From Victivallales bacterium (GTDB lineage: Bacteria > Verrucomicrobiota > Lentisphaeria > Oligosphaerales > Lenti-02), in the NCBI GenBank assembly GCA_018648945.1, contig JABGQJ010000348.1, positions 1-7,921 of the forward strand: DNA of 7,921 nucleotides. The letters are read 5' to 3'. The position numbers and the translations under genes are program-made. Of the stretch, positions 1 to 6,197 are shown piece by piece. The notes under the pieces are model-generated. The model was not told the DNA's origin and did not search any database. It worked only from the letters and a program-made list of their open reading frames with translations. Each line of letters starts with the position of its first letter. Position 1 is the first letter of the stretch.

Positions 1-979
1 GTGCGCCCATGGTCGCATCTCCGCGCATGGCTCCCGGCACTACGTGCAGACCGGGGGCAGCCGTGACGTGCAGGGCGCCAACGACAACGTGCTTCGCCTT
101 GGCGAGGGGGAGTTCCGCGTTGGTCAGGTTGATGCGCCGCTGGCCGTCGGCGACGGCAGTCACCAGGCGTCGATGCCCCCGGAGGAAGGGAACGGGCAGA
201 TCCACGGCAGCCTCGTCACGGCTGACAACAATCATCCACAAGGTCTTGCCGTCGGTTAGGTACGTTGTCAGGCGACCCGCGGCATGGGTGCTGAAAACGG
301 CCAACTTCTCGGTCTGTGTCGTGCTTGTCCTCTTAAACGACACGATGGGTGCCGTCAAGATGTACTCGCCGAGCGCCATGCGCCTCATTGGTCGCACATT
401 AAAGTCCACGCAGACCCCGCCTTTCCGCCAGGGACCTTTCGAGGACGACACGACACTCACAAACAGGGCTTTGACAAGGGCAATGTGCTCGGTCTCGGTC
501 AGGTCGCGGTCGAAGGGGAACTCGTCAGCGGTGTGGAGGCTGAACCAGTCCAATGAGAGCCCGCGGGAGTCTGCGTTGGTGAAGCGGATGGTGTGCCGCC
601 CGGCGGTCAGCGGGGGAATGCGGAGGGTTCCCAGCGTGCGCCCGGCAAAGTCATTCCAGCTACCGGTCGTGGGCAGCAGTGCATCTCCGATGGGCTCGCC
701 GTCGATGGTGATCCGTCGGACTGTGTCTGGCCAGCTCAATGCGTAGCCCAGGCTGAGTAGATAGCTGTCCGCGCGTGGGATGTTGACGACGTATTCGAGC
801 CAGACTCCCGGCTCTTCCCAGTAGCTCACCGTCTTGCCGCCCGATGCGATGTCGCGTTCGAGGACGCGCACTGTGCCACCTCCTATGAGGTCCCATTGCT
901 CTGCTTCCACATGGATGATGCCAGCGTGCAAGGTGGAGGCAAGCGCGAGCAGACATAGCGTTCCGAGAGCGCCTCTCAT
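1..979 (-). CDS. Secreted protein with N-terminal CBM6/CBM35-like domain, 3' end cut off by window edge
   Basis: The open frame gives 326 residues before leaving the window at position 1, so the C-terminus is missing. The start is ATG at 979; its A and TG overlap the TGA stop of the upstream lyase-like gene (ATGA), and GGAG lies 8 nt upstream, which fixes the start. Residues 1-19 form a signal peptide (hydrophobic LCLLALASTLHA). Residues 21-150 look like a CBM6/CBM35 beta-sandwich: HVEAEQWD at the start, SGGKTV, the GVWLEYVVNIP strand, ITIDGE, TGSWNDF, GRHTIRFTN and the closing LDWFSL are typical family landmarks. Such domains bind glycans outside the cell. Residues 155-326 are not recognised; YLTDGKTLWMIVVSRDE followed by beta-rich sequence resembles the accessory C-terminal sheets of glycoside hydrolases. 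Coupling to the lyase-like gene suggests work on the same polysaccharide. The gene call is firm, the CBM call good and the enzyme activity, if any, unknown. Confidence 0.82.
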   Translation of the reverse strand, partial: MRGALGTLCLLALASTLHAGIIHVEAEQWDLIGGGTVRVLERDIASGGKTVSYWEEPGVWLEYVVNIPRADSYLLSLGYALSWPDTVRRITIDGEPIGDALLPTTGSWNDFAGRTLGTLRIPPLTAGRHTIRFTNADSRGLSLDWFSLHTADEFPFDRDLTETEHIALVKALFVSVVSSSKGPWRKGGVCVDFNVRPMRRMALGEYILTAPIVSFKRTSTTQTEKLAVFSTHAAGRLTTYLTDGKTLWMIVVSRDEAAVDLPVPFLRGHRRLVTAVADGQRRINLTNAELPLAKAKHVVVGALHVTAAPGLHVVPGAMRGDATMGA

Positions 980-3798
980 AGTCTCGACTCCAGCAGGATG
1001 TGAGAGTCCGGTTCGATAGTGATGTTCAGGGCGCCATCGGCCCGTATGACCAGGACGTGCTGCTTCCCGGGCCTATGCACTGCTGTCGCTGCGATCTTCG
1101 TATTCGCCGTGTAGGTCCGTGGGGTGTCACTCGGGTTGTGAACGACCGTGTAGCGTTTGTCGCCGTCGGAGAACGAGAAGCCTAGAAGCCCGCCCGAGCG
1201 GATGGGCACGACATCATTAGCCAGGTCGCTCCAGTAGGGCAGGATTTCGGTCACGAAGTAGAATGTCTGCCCCTTCGCGTAGGTTTGCTTTGCCTCTGTT
1301 CCCGCCGCGATGACTCGGTCTTTCAGCAGCACTTCCTGGCTCCGGAACTTCTCTGGCTTGTCCAGGAAGAAAGTCTCGCTCTTGGCGGTGGACAGCTCCG
1401 CGAAGTTGTGGGCGTGGATCTTGGCGAGCAGGCTTCCGTATCGGAACATGCTCTCCTCGCCTGGCTCGATGTCGCGGTACAACCCGAAGCGAAGACGCCC
1501 CCACACTCCCTCGCAAGCCGTCTCTTCCAGGGCGCGAATGGTAAGCATGCCAAACAGACGGTCCTTGGCGACGAACCACTGCTGGGAAGCTCCCCACGGT
1601 TGGTCGGCGCTACCGTGTCCCCAGGCAGGTTTGGTGACGCGGTAGGCGGAGCATAGCGACGCAATGTCCGAGTCAGCGGCGACGACAACGCTGGGCCGTT
1701 CGCTGCCGGCGCAGAAGCGCGCATTTCCCCAGTGGCTCCCGGTTGCCTTTGTGCGGAACTCGATGGTGGCGACCTGCAGTGCCGCATCCAGGGGAAGAGG
1801 CTTCTGATTGCGGTCTCCGATCATGCAGCCGACATAGGTGTCTTTGCCGATTTCGCCCGGCAGTGCGGTGCGTGCGGTGCCTGCGAATGAGAAACGGCCG
1901 TAGCGGCCTGCGGGGCCCTGGATATTCTCGTCGTAGATCAGGTAGTTGTCCCGCATGGCGGCAGGAGGGATGTCCTTCCACCATGGTGCGGTGTAGAGGG
2001 CACCAAGCCCGCCGCCGTGCCCCCGGCGTCCGGCGTCGAGGGCCGCGCGTTTGTTCGCGGCATCATCGAACATGCCGGCGATGACGTCCGGGCCATTGGG
2101 GCTGGCTGCGCTCCAGTAGTGTTTCCACGAGCAGTCGGTGTAAGATTCAGTCATGCCTTCGCCATCATGCGCCAGAGGGTAATACGGGCGTGAGTTGTCG
2201 AGGATGTCCTTGGCCCGTTCATCGCCCGTGAGCGCGTAATACCGGGCGATGAAGGTGACGTTGAGCGCGTGGTAGACGTAGCATTCATTCTGTGGCCAGT
2301 GGTAGGTCCAGGCACCCATGGGATACATGGAGTCGTTGAGCCATTTGAGAATCGTTTCCCGGTCGTCGGCGTACTTGCTGTCCCCTAGCAGTCGGTGGGC
2401 GAACTCCATGATCAGCAGGTGATGTACGTCCATGTTGGGGTAGTAGCGTGGGCGCTCGGGATCAAGGGGTTTGCGCGGACCGTAGGTCTCGTACTGGTAG
2501 TCAACCAGGATCCGCAGTTGATCCAGCCATTCCGTGCGCTTGCTCGGGAGGATGAGCCAGGGGTACTCGGCTTCCAGCATGAGCCACGCGTCCATCATCG
2601 GGGAGATGCAGAAACGGTTGATGTTGGGATCCCGGCCATAGACCGCCTGACGGCCGGGGTTGAAGTCGCCATCCTTGTGATTCTGCGTGATGGTCTGGAA
2701 GTTGACCAGCAGACGCTTGAGAACAGCAGGATCGTGGTACAAGTCGCTGCGTGGATGAAGCAGGGCCCACGCGATGACCGCAGACTGCTCCCCGAGGGAT
2801 CGGAATGTCCATGCGTTGTCGATCTGTTCGTAGCCCACATCGCCCTTGGCGTAGACGGTGCTGTTCTTGGTATACTGCTTGGCATTGGCGTTGAGTCGGG
2901 TGTAGTAGGGATTGCCATCGTCGGGCGCGGTTACTTTGGGCGGATGGTCCTTGGCCTTGGCAGACCGGATCAGTTTGTCGGCTCTGTTGCAGTAGTCATG
3001 GATGTCGGCCAGCGTTGCCTTTGCCTGGCCTCCGAGCCCTGCGTCGATGGCGAGTTGCGCGTCCTCCATGGCCCATTCCAGAAGCGCGACGAGGAGGCGG
3101 ACATCGTCATTGCCCTCCGCTCGTTTCTGCAATTCGGCAAGCGATTCTCGGACATCTGTCATCATGGTCTTGGCTCCTGGCACCATGGCTCGGGCCTCCT
3201 TGAGTCTGGCTGCGTCTCGCCGCCGCTTCTCCTCGAACCGCTCGCGTTCCTCAACATCGGCGCCCAGGAACACGTCATCCCACCGGATTTCTCCTTCGGC
3301 GAAGTAGTTGAACAGGTAGACGACCACGGCAACAGTCCGTGGGGGGGCCACGAATGCCGCCTCCGCACGTTGCCATTCTCTCTCGCTGGCCGGGCCGTAC
3401 GCGTGGAAGGCGGCGAAGTCCTTGCCATCGTCCCGGAGCAGAGTCAGGCGGGCGTCAACGCCCTTCTTGGGATCGGCGACCAGCCCCGCGGTGCGGTACC
3501 AGGCATGGAACTTCCATGGGCCTGGGCTGAGGGGCACGCGCACTTGCCAGGAACCTCGCTGCTTGGAGGTCGCGCATTCGACCGCCACGCAACCGGGCGC
3601 AGAGCGTCCCTCTTTCCGGTCGAACGTGACCGTGCTGCCCAGATTCCAGTCCCCCCCAACCCAAGCCGCAGGGCGCTTGCCGTCCTTGGTTGTCTCGCTG
3701 AACCCGGGATTCGGCAGAATGTTCGTGCCGTCGAGAGGCGGGGGAGCCGCCAGTGTCGTTGCCGCCACCACAAGCAGGAAACAGGGGAAGAACCGCAT
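976..3798 (-). CDS. Putative secreted polysaccharide lyase-like protein (CBM-like, alpha/alpha toroid, beta-sandwich)
   Basis: This 940-aa protein starts at ATG 3798, with GAGG 8 nt upstream. Residues 1-18 are a signal peptide ending TTLAA. Residues 25-180 resemble a CBM4/9/22-type jelly roll: NILPNPGFSE opening, SWQVRVPLSPG, and the closing EIRWDDVFLG. Residues 182-283 are a charged helical stretch (EERERFEEKRRRDAARLKEA). Residues 295-605 are helix-rich with regularly spaced aromatic, Asn and His motifs (KDGDFNPG 375-382, NINRF 392-396, PNMDVHH 454-460, NECYVYHALN 504-513, HDGEGMTESYTD 544-555), as in the alpha/alpha toroids of polysaccharide lyases. Residues 620-940 are beta-rich, as expected of the supersandwich in such enzymes. 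Conserved Asn, His, Tyr and Arg are candidates for the catalytic set, but I cannot assign a PL family or substrate. A toroid-type hydrolase or non-catalytic homologue is possible. It likely degrades an acidic polysaccharide in the periplasm or outside the cell, and is translationally coupled to the CBM-like gene downstream. Confidence 0.8.
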   Translation of the reverse strand: MRFFPCFLLVVAATTLAAPPPLDGTNILPNPGFSETTKDGKRPAAWVGGDWNLGSTVTFDRKEGRSAPGCVAVECATSKQRGSWQVRVPLSPGPWKFHAWYRTAGLVADPKKGVDARLTLLRDDGKDFAAFHAYGPASEREWQRAEAAFVAPPRTVAVVVYLFNYFAEGEIRWDDVFLGADVEERERFEEKRRRDAARLKEARAMVPGAKTMMTDVRESLAELQKRAEGNDDVRLLVALLEWAMEDAQLAIDAGLGGQAKATLADIHDYCNRADKLIRSAKAKDHPPKVTAPDDGNPYYTRLNANAKQYTKNSTVYAKGDVGYEQIDNAWTFRSLGEQSAVIAWALLHPRSDLYHDPAVLKRLLVNFQTITQNHKDGDFNPGRQAVYGRDPNINRFCISPMMDAWLMLEAEYPWLILPSKRTEWLDQLRILVDYQYETYGPRKPLDPERPRYYPNMDVHHLLIMEFAHRLLGDSKYADDRETILKWLNDSMYPMGAWTYHWPQNECYVYHALNVTFIARYYALTGDERAKDILDNSRPYYPLAHDGEGMTESYTDCSWKHYWSAASPNGPDVIAGMFDDAANKRAALDAGRRGHGGGLGALYTAPWWKDIPPAAMRDNYLIYDENIQGPAGRYGRFSFAGTARTALPGEIGKDTYVGCMIGDRNQKPLPLDAALQVATIEFRTKATGSHWGNARFCAGSERPSVVVAADSDIASLCSAYRVTKPAWGHGSADQPWGASQQWFVAKDRLFGMLTIRALEETACEGVWGRLRFGLYRDIEPGEESMFRYGSLLAKIHAHNFAELSTAKSETFFLDKPEKFRSQEVLLKDRVIAAGTEAKQTYAKGQTFYFVTEILPYWSDLANDVVPIRSGGLLGFSFSDGDKRYTVVHNPSDTPRTYTANTKIAATAVHRPGKQHVLVIRADGALNITIEPDSHILLESRL

Positions 3799-3806
3799 CC
3801 CTTTAT

Positions 3807-3810
3807 CCTC
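3807..3810 (-). promoter_or_regulatory. Ribosome binding site of the lyase-like gene
   Basis: GAGG on the minus strand, 8 nt before the ATG at 3798. It decides between this ATG, which opens a good signal peptide, and an out-of-frame GTG at 3812. Confidence 0.6.
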
Positions 3811-3836
3811 ACATTCGAGTCAGATGGATCTGTGCT

Positions 3837-3857
3837 CAGTTTCGTTAGGCAGTTTCG
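3837..3857. repeat. Direct repeat CAGTTTCG, two copies 13 bp apart
   Basis: CAGTTTCG occurs at 3837-3844 and again at 3850-3857, separated by TTAGG. It lies in the presumed leader of the lyase-like gene, between the inverted repeat and the ribosome binding site. It could be half-sites of a regulator binding on one face of the helix, or chance; no protein can be named. Confidence 0.35.
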
Positions 3858-3876
3858 CTGCTCACGCTCAGGTACG

Positions 3877-3903
3877 TCGTTCTCGCCACACTATGGAGAA
3901 CGA
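3877..3903. promoter_or_regulatory. Operator-like inverted repeat upstream of the lyase-like gene
   Basis: TCGTTCTC and GAGAACGA form a perfect 8-bp inverted repeat around an 11-bp spacer, about 80 to 105 bp before the start codon at 3798. One arm overlaps the candidate minus 10 hexamer at 3900-3905, the position expected for a repressor site. The arm length and total span of 27 bp suit a dimeric helix-turn-helix regulator controlling carbohydrate use. The repeat is seen directly; its function is inferred. Confidence 0.4.
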
Positions 3904-3927
3904 TAACCTCTGCGCCTCGGCCTACAA
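3900..3927 (-). promoter_or_regulatory. Weak candidate sigma70-type promoter for the lyase-like gene
   Basis: On the minus strand TTGTAG (3927-3922) and TATCGT (3905-3900) are separated by 16 bp. Matches to the consensus are only partial, about 3 of 6 and 4 of 6. Support comes from position, in the only gap between the two gene groups, and from the overlapping inverted repeat. A start of transcription near 3893 would give a leader of roughly 95 nt. Confidence 0.25.
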
Positions 3928-3997
3928 ACCAGGAATCTCCCGGCAACTGCGTATTTGCTCCCGACCTGGGAGGGGAACTCAGCTGCGGGAATTGTCG

Positions 3998-4016
3998 CCA
4001 GGCCGCCTCGGCCTGG
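3998..4016. repeat. GC-rich hairpin CCAGGCCG-CCT-CGGCCTGG
   Basis: A perfect 8-bp stem closes a 3-nt loop. An outer pair, CCGACC at 3961-3966 and GGTCGG at 4015-4020, could form an alternative longer-range stem. Neither side is followed by a T-run, so it is not a classical intrinsic terminator. It may still help end the four-gene transcript or act in RNA processing. Confidence 0.4.
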
Positions 4017-4089
4017 TCGGGGCGAACTGCCCGTCCATTCCGTAGGCCGCTTCTGTCACCCGTCTCGGGTCCCCAGCCCTTGGTCTTCA

Positions 4090-4120
4090 ACCCCTGGCTC
4101 CTGTTCACAGGCCTTGGGGT
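4090..4120 (-). terminator. Possible terminator hairpin after the thiol operon, lacking a U-tract
   Basis: Read on the minus strand, ACCCC (4120-4116) pairs with GGGGT (4094-4090), and inside it CCTG and CAGG pair around a TGAA tetraloop; a GG/CC pair with small bulges joins the two. It begins 22 nt after the stop of the Thioredoxin_3-like gene, where the operon should end. Only a single T follows, so factor-independent termination would be weak; Rho dependence or mere RNA structure are alternatives. Confidence 0.3.
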
Positions 4121-4141
4121 GGGACCTTCTGCCTGGCGGCG

Positions 4142-4405
4142 TCAGTTGCCGCGGACAAGGCGCAGGAGGCCGGCTTTGCGGGGCACGATGCCGGCGCAGA
4201 GGACATGGCCGTCTAGCAGCACGGTAGGGGTCAGGACCACGCTGAGTCCGACCTCATGGGCGCGGGCCGCGGGTAGGGATTGCACGATGCAGCCGGGACA
4301 CTCCGCTGCGACTTCATCCAGAATCGCCTTGGTCTGCAGACATTTGCGGCAGGACGGTTGGTTGTGGATGAGGGTGAGCTGGATGGGCTGCGGATCGCCC
4401 TTCAT
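4142..4405 (-). CDS. Small thioredoxin-fold protein (Thioredoxin_3 / MTH895-like), redox active
   Basis: This is an 87-aa protein using ATG 4405, which overlaps the TGA of the cysteine desulfurase as ATGA. A longer TTG start at 4429 is possible but would overlap by 28 bp, so I reject it. After a first strand (IQLTLIH, 8-14) comes the active-site motif CRKC (C19, C22) at the head of a helix, as in thioredoxins and glutaredoxins. The cis-proline is P60 in TPT, followed by the strand VLLDGHV and a last helix. This minimal layout matches the Thioredoxin_3 family, including the archaeal MTH895 protein. There is an unusual second CxxC, CPGC (C36, C39), plus C70. No signal peptide is present, so it acts in the cytoplasm. 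From its position it could reduce or accept sulfur from the desulfurase, or serve as a thiol carrier for a metal or metalloid; the partner is inferred. Confidence 0.85.
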   Translation of the reverse strand: MKGDPQPIQLTLIHNQPSCRKCLQTKAILDEVAAECPGCIVQSLPAARAHEVGLSVVLTPTVLLDGHVLCAGIVPRKAGLLRLVRGN

Positions 4406-5613
4406 GGCGTGTTTGCGAAACAAGGGCAATTGTCACCGCAGACCCCGATGTCTTCCGGCACCGTCAGCAAGCGCACGCGTTCCACTACCTGCACGATCTG
4501 GTCGGCTGCCCATTCGGCGTCGGCCACGGTGGTCTCTGGACCGGTCGAGATGCGAATGGTGCAGAACGCTGCGTCGTCGCTAAAGCCCATGGCGAGCAGG
4601 ACGTGCGACGGTTCCTGGGTATGGCTTGCGCAGGCCGATCCCGCGCCCACCGAGATGCCGACGGAACTCAAGGCGAGCACGACACTCATCGCATCGGCAT
4701 GGAGGAAACACAGGCTGGTGGTGTTGGGGAGCCGCAGATCGGTATTGCCATTGCGCCAACAGCGCGGGATGCGGGATTTGAGGCCATCGAAGACGTTGCG
4801 CAGGCGCAAGCAGTGCGCCTGATTCCGCAGGAGATCCCGGCTGGCGATTTCTGCGGCGGCGCCCATGGCGACGATGCCGGGCACGTTCTCCGTGCCCGCC
4901 CGCCAGCCACGCTCCTGATGCCCGCCGCGGACAATGGCCTGCACATCTTCCGAATCGCGGAGGATCAGTGCCCCGACTCCCTTCATGCCGCCGAACTTGT
5001 GGGCCGAAACGGAGTAGCTATGGCAGCCCAGGGCACCCACGTCGACGGGAATGCGGCCGGCGGCTTGCACCCCGTCGATATGGAAGCGGATGCCATGTGG
5101 CTGGAGCAGCTTGCCGATTTCCTCGACAGGCTGGAGGACGCCCGTCTCGTTGTTCGCATGCATCACGGTGACCAGCAAGGTGTCCGGGCGGAGGGCTGCC
5201 TCCAGCTTGTCCAGGAGCACGCGGCCATCGCAGCCGACCTCGACCATGGTGACTTCTGCGCCGTGAACGGCCTCCAGCCAGGCGCAGGTCTTCCGGACCG
5301 AGGGATGCTCGATCCCAGAGAGGACGAGATGTCGGCGAGTGGGGACGGAACGGCCAAAGAAAGCCCCCGTGATGGCCAAGTTGTTGGCCTCCGTTCCGCC
5401 GCCGGTCAGGACCACGTCTTTGGCCTGGGCACCCAGCAGTTGGGCGAGCTGCTTGCGCGCCTTGGACACCGCACGTTGGGCCTCTTGACCTACCTCATAC
5501 GGTGCCGAGGGGTTGCCGAAGGAACCCGTGAGATACGGCATCACAGCATCGACGACCTCCGGATGCACCGGACTGGTCGCGTTGTGGTCCAGGTATACGT
5601 TTCGTCCCGACAT
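4402..5613 (-). CDS. Cysteine desulfurase, NifS/IscS class I, with cysteine-rich tail
   Basis: This 403-aa protein removes sulfur from L-cysteine to give alanine and an enzyme-bound persulfide, using pyridoxal phosphate. The family landmarks are all present: YLDHNATSPVHP at the N-terminus, TGGGTEANNLA (70-80) for phosphate binding, EHPSV with H103 stacking on the cofactor, HANNETG (152-158), D180 and Q183 in HIDGVQ, the Schiff-base lysine K206 in SAHKFGG, RAGTENV (238-244), and the catalytic C328 in GSACAS on a mobile loop. Length equals that of E. coli IscS and NifS. The tail is odd: it ends CGDNCPCFANTP, with C392, C396 and C398. A persulfide relay or metal site there is my inference. The start is ATG 5613 with GGAG 8 nt upstream; the in-frame GTG at 5619 would leave only 2 nt. 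It could serve Fe-S assembly, thiolation or selenium supply, but no scaffold gene is adjacent. The start lies 50 bp after the preceding gene and the stop overlaps the next. Confidence 0.95.
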   Translation of the reverse strand: MSGRNVYLDHNATSPVHPEVVDAVMPYLTGSFGNPSAPYEVGQEAQRAVSKARKQLAQLLGAQAKDVVLTGGGTEANNLAITGAFFGRSVPTRRHLVLSGIEHPSVRKTCAWLEAVHGAEVTMVEVGCDGRVLLDKLEAALRPDTLLVTVMHANNETGVLQPVEEIGKLLQPHGIRFHIDGVQAAGRIPVDVGALGCHSYSVSAHKFGGMKGVGALILRDSEDVQAIVRGGHQERGWRAGTENVPGIVAMGAAAEIASRDLLRNQAHCLRLRNVFDGLKSRIPRCWRNGNTDLRLPNTTSLCFLHADAMSVVLALSSVGISVGAGSACASHTQEPSHVLLAMGFSDDAAFCTIRISTGPETTVADAEWAADQIVQVVERVRLLTVPEDIGVCGDNCPCFANTP

Positions 5614-5621
5614 GGTCACTG

Positions 5622-5625
5622 CTCC
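5622..5625 (-). promoter_or_regulatory. Ribosome binding site fixing the cysteine desulfurase start
   Basis: GGAG on the minus strand lies 8 nt before ATG 5613. The upstream in-frame GTG at 5619 lies only 2 nt from it and cannot use it well, so the protein most likely begins MSGRNVYLDH. Confidence 0.6.
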
Positions 5626-5663
5626 GCTGTGGAATCTGGCGGCGAGGTCAGCCGCGGCGCTGG

Positions 5664-6173
5664 CTACTTCTTCTTGAGGGTCTCAATCTCTTGCTTGACT
5701 GCCGCAGTGAGATCCTCGCCGGTCCATTCGCCGCCGATGCCGCGCTCGAACAGGACCTTCAGGACCTTGCCGTCCACATTGATGTCATAGGCGTTCGTGC
5801 CGTTGATCGTCACGCCGGCGCAGCCCAAGCCAGCGGCCTCGCGGTCCTTGATCCCCTCGGGGTGCCGCCAGTCCACGAACTGGATACTGACGTCCTCCGG
5901 GAAGGCCTTGAGCAGGCCGTTGACCGCCGCAATCGTGTCCTCGTGGCCGCCTGGGTAGAATGCTACCACCTTCACCAGAGCGTCCTTGGGGCCGGCTTTG
6001 AGGCCGCATTCCTTGAAGCCGCAGTCCGGTGTGCCACCCGGGCCACCTGGGCCTGCGTGGTTCTCGTCTTGATCGTTCTTCGAACAACCCCACCCGAGCA
6101 ACAGAGCCACTGCGAGCGCGCTACAGATGCCAATCCATGTGCTGTTTCTGGTTGTCATGGTCCGGTCCTTCAT
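5664..6173 (-). CDS. Thioredoxin-like lipoprotein lacking the canonical CxxC
   Basis: This protein of up to 169 aa has a signal sequence ending LLLGWGC, with C30 as the probable lipidated residue; the lipobox is atypical, with Trp at minus 2. A Gly/Pro-rich linker (41-49) contains or precedes a CGFKEC pair (C51, C56). Residues 66-165 look like a thioredoxin fold: VKVVAFYPG strand, a helix LLKAFP, strand VSIQFVDW, then GCAGVTING and a final helix rich in Glu and Lys. Where the thioredoxin CxxC should sit, the sequence reads YPGGHED, so it is unlikely to be an ordinary oxidoreductase; C118 beside GVTING could act instead. There are two starts: ATG 6173, 24 bp after the upstream stop, and ATG 6158, which has a stronger AAGGA 7 nt upstream and gives 164 aa. 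It is membrane-anchored and probably faces the periplasm, where it may partner the binding protein encoded just upstream. The precise family is not recognised. Confidence 0.8.
   Translation of the reverse strand: MKDRTMTTRNSTWIGICSALAVALLLGWGCSKNDQDENHAGPGGPGGTPDCGFKECGLKAGPKDALVKVVAFYPGGHEDTIAAVNGLLKAFPEDVSIQFVDWRHPEGIKDREAAGLGCAGVTINGTNAYDINVDGKVLKVLFERGIGGEWTGEDLTAAVKQEIETLKKK
6166..6170 (-). promoter_or_regulatory. Ribosome binding site favouring the internal start of the lipoprotein
   Basis: AAGGA on the minus strand lies 7 nt before ATG 6158. The first ATG at 6173 has only a weaker GGAAG further upstream. If this site is used, the protein begins MTTRNSTWIG, which makes a shorter and more usual n-region for a lipoprotein signal. 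Confidence 0.45.
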
Positions 6174-6197
6174 TGCTTGTCTTCCGACGGTTTCTGG

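Noticed and set aside
9..746. A 245-codon plus-strand frame and a 98-codon minus-strand frame (660-956) in the left part
   Set aside because: Both shadow the open-ended minus-strand CBM-like gene, whose frame begins at the ATGA overlap, has a signal peptide and shows CBM6/35 landmarks throughout.
2395..3906. A 503-codon open frame on the plus strand, opposite the lyase-like gene
   Set aside because: It is antisense to a gene with a signal peptide, a good ribosome binding site and family-like motifs. Its own product shows no domain, and long antisense frames are expected in GC-rich DNA.
3799..4141. A small gene or structured RNA in the intergenic gap (for example an 87-codon minus-strand frame at 3845-4108)
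   Set aside because: The frame has no ribosome binding site or recognisable product, and the local stems do not match any riboswitch or ncRNA pattern I know.
4402..5613. Assigning the desulfurase to a standard isc, nif or suf operon
   Set aside because: No IscR, IscU, NifU, SufU or other assembly gene is adjacent in the window, so iscS or nifS as a gene symbol would overstate the evidence.
4603..5790. A 395-codon open frame on the plus strand, opposite the cysteine desulfurase
   Set aside because: The minus-strand frame carries every NifS catalytic motif; this one has no recognisable motif and runs across a gene boundary into the lipoprotein gene.
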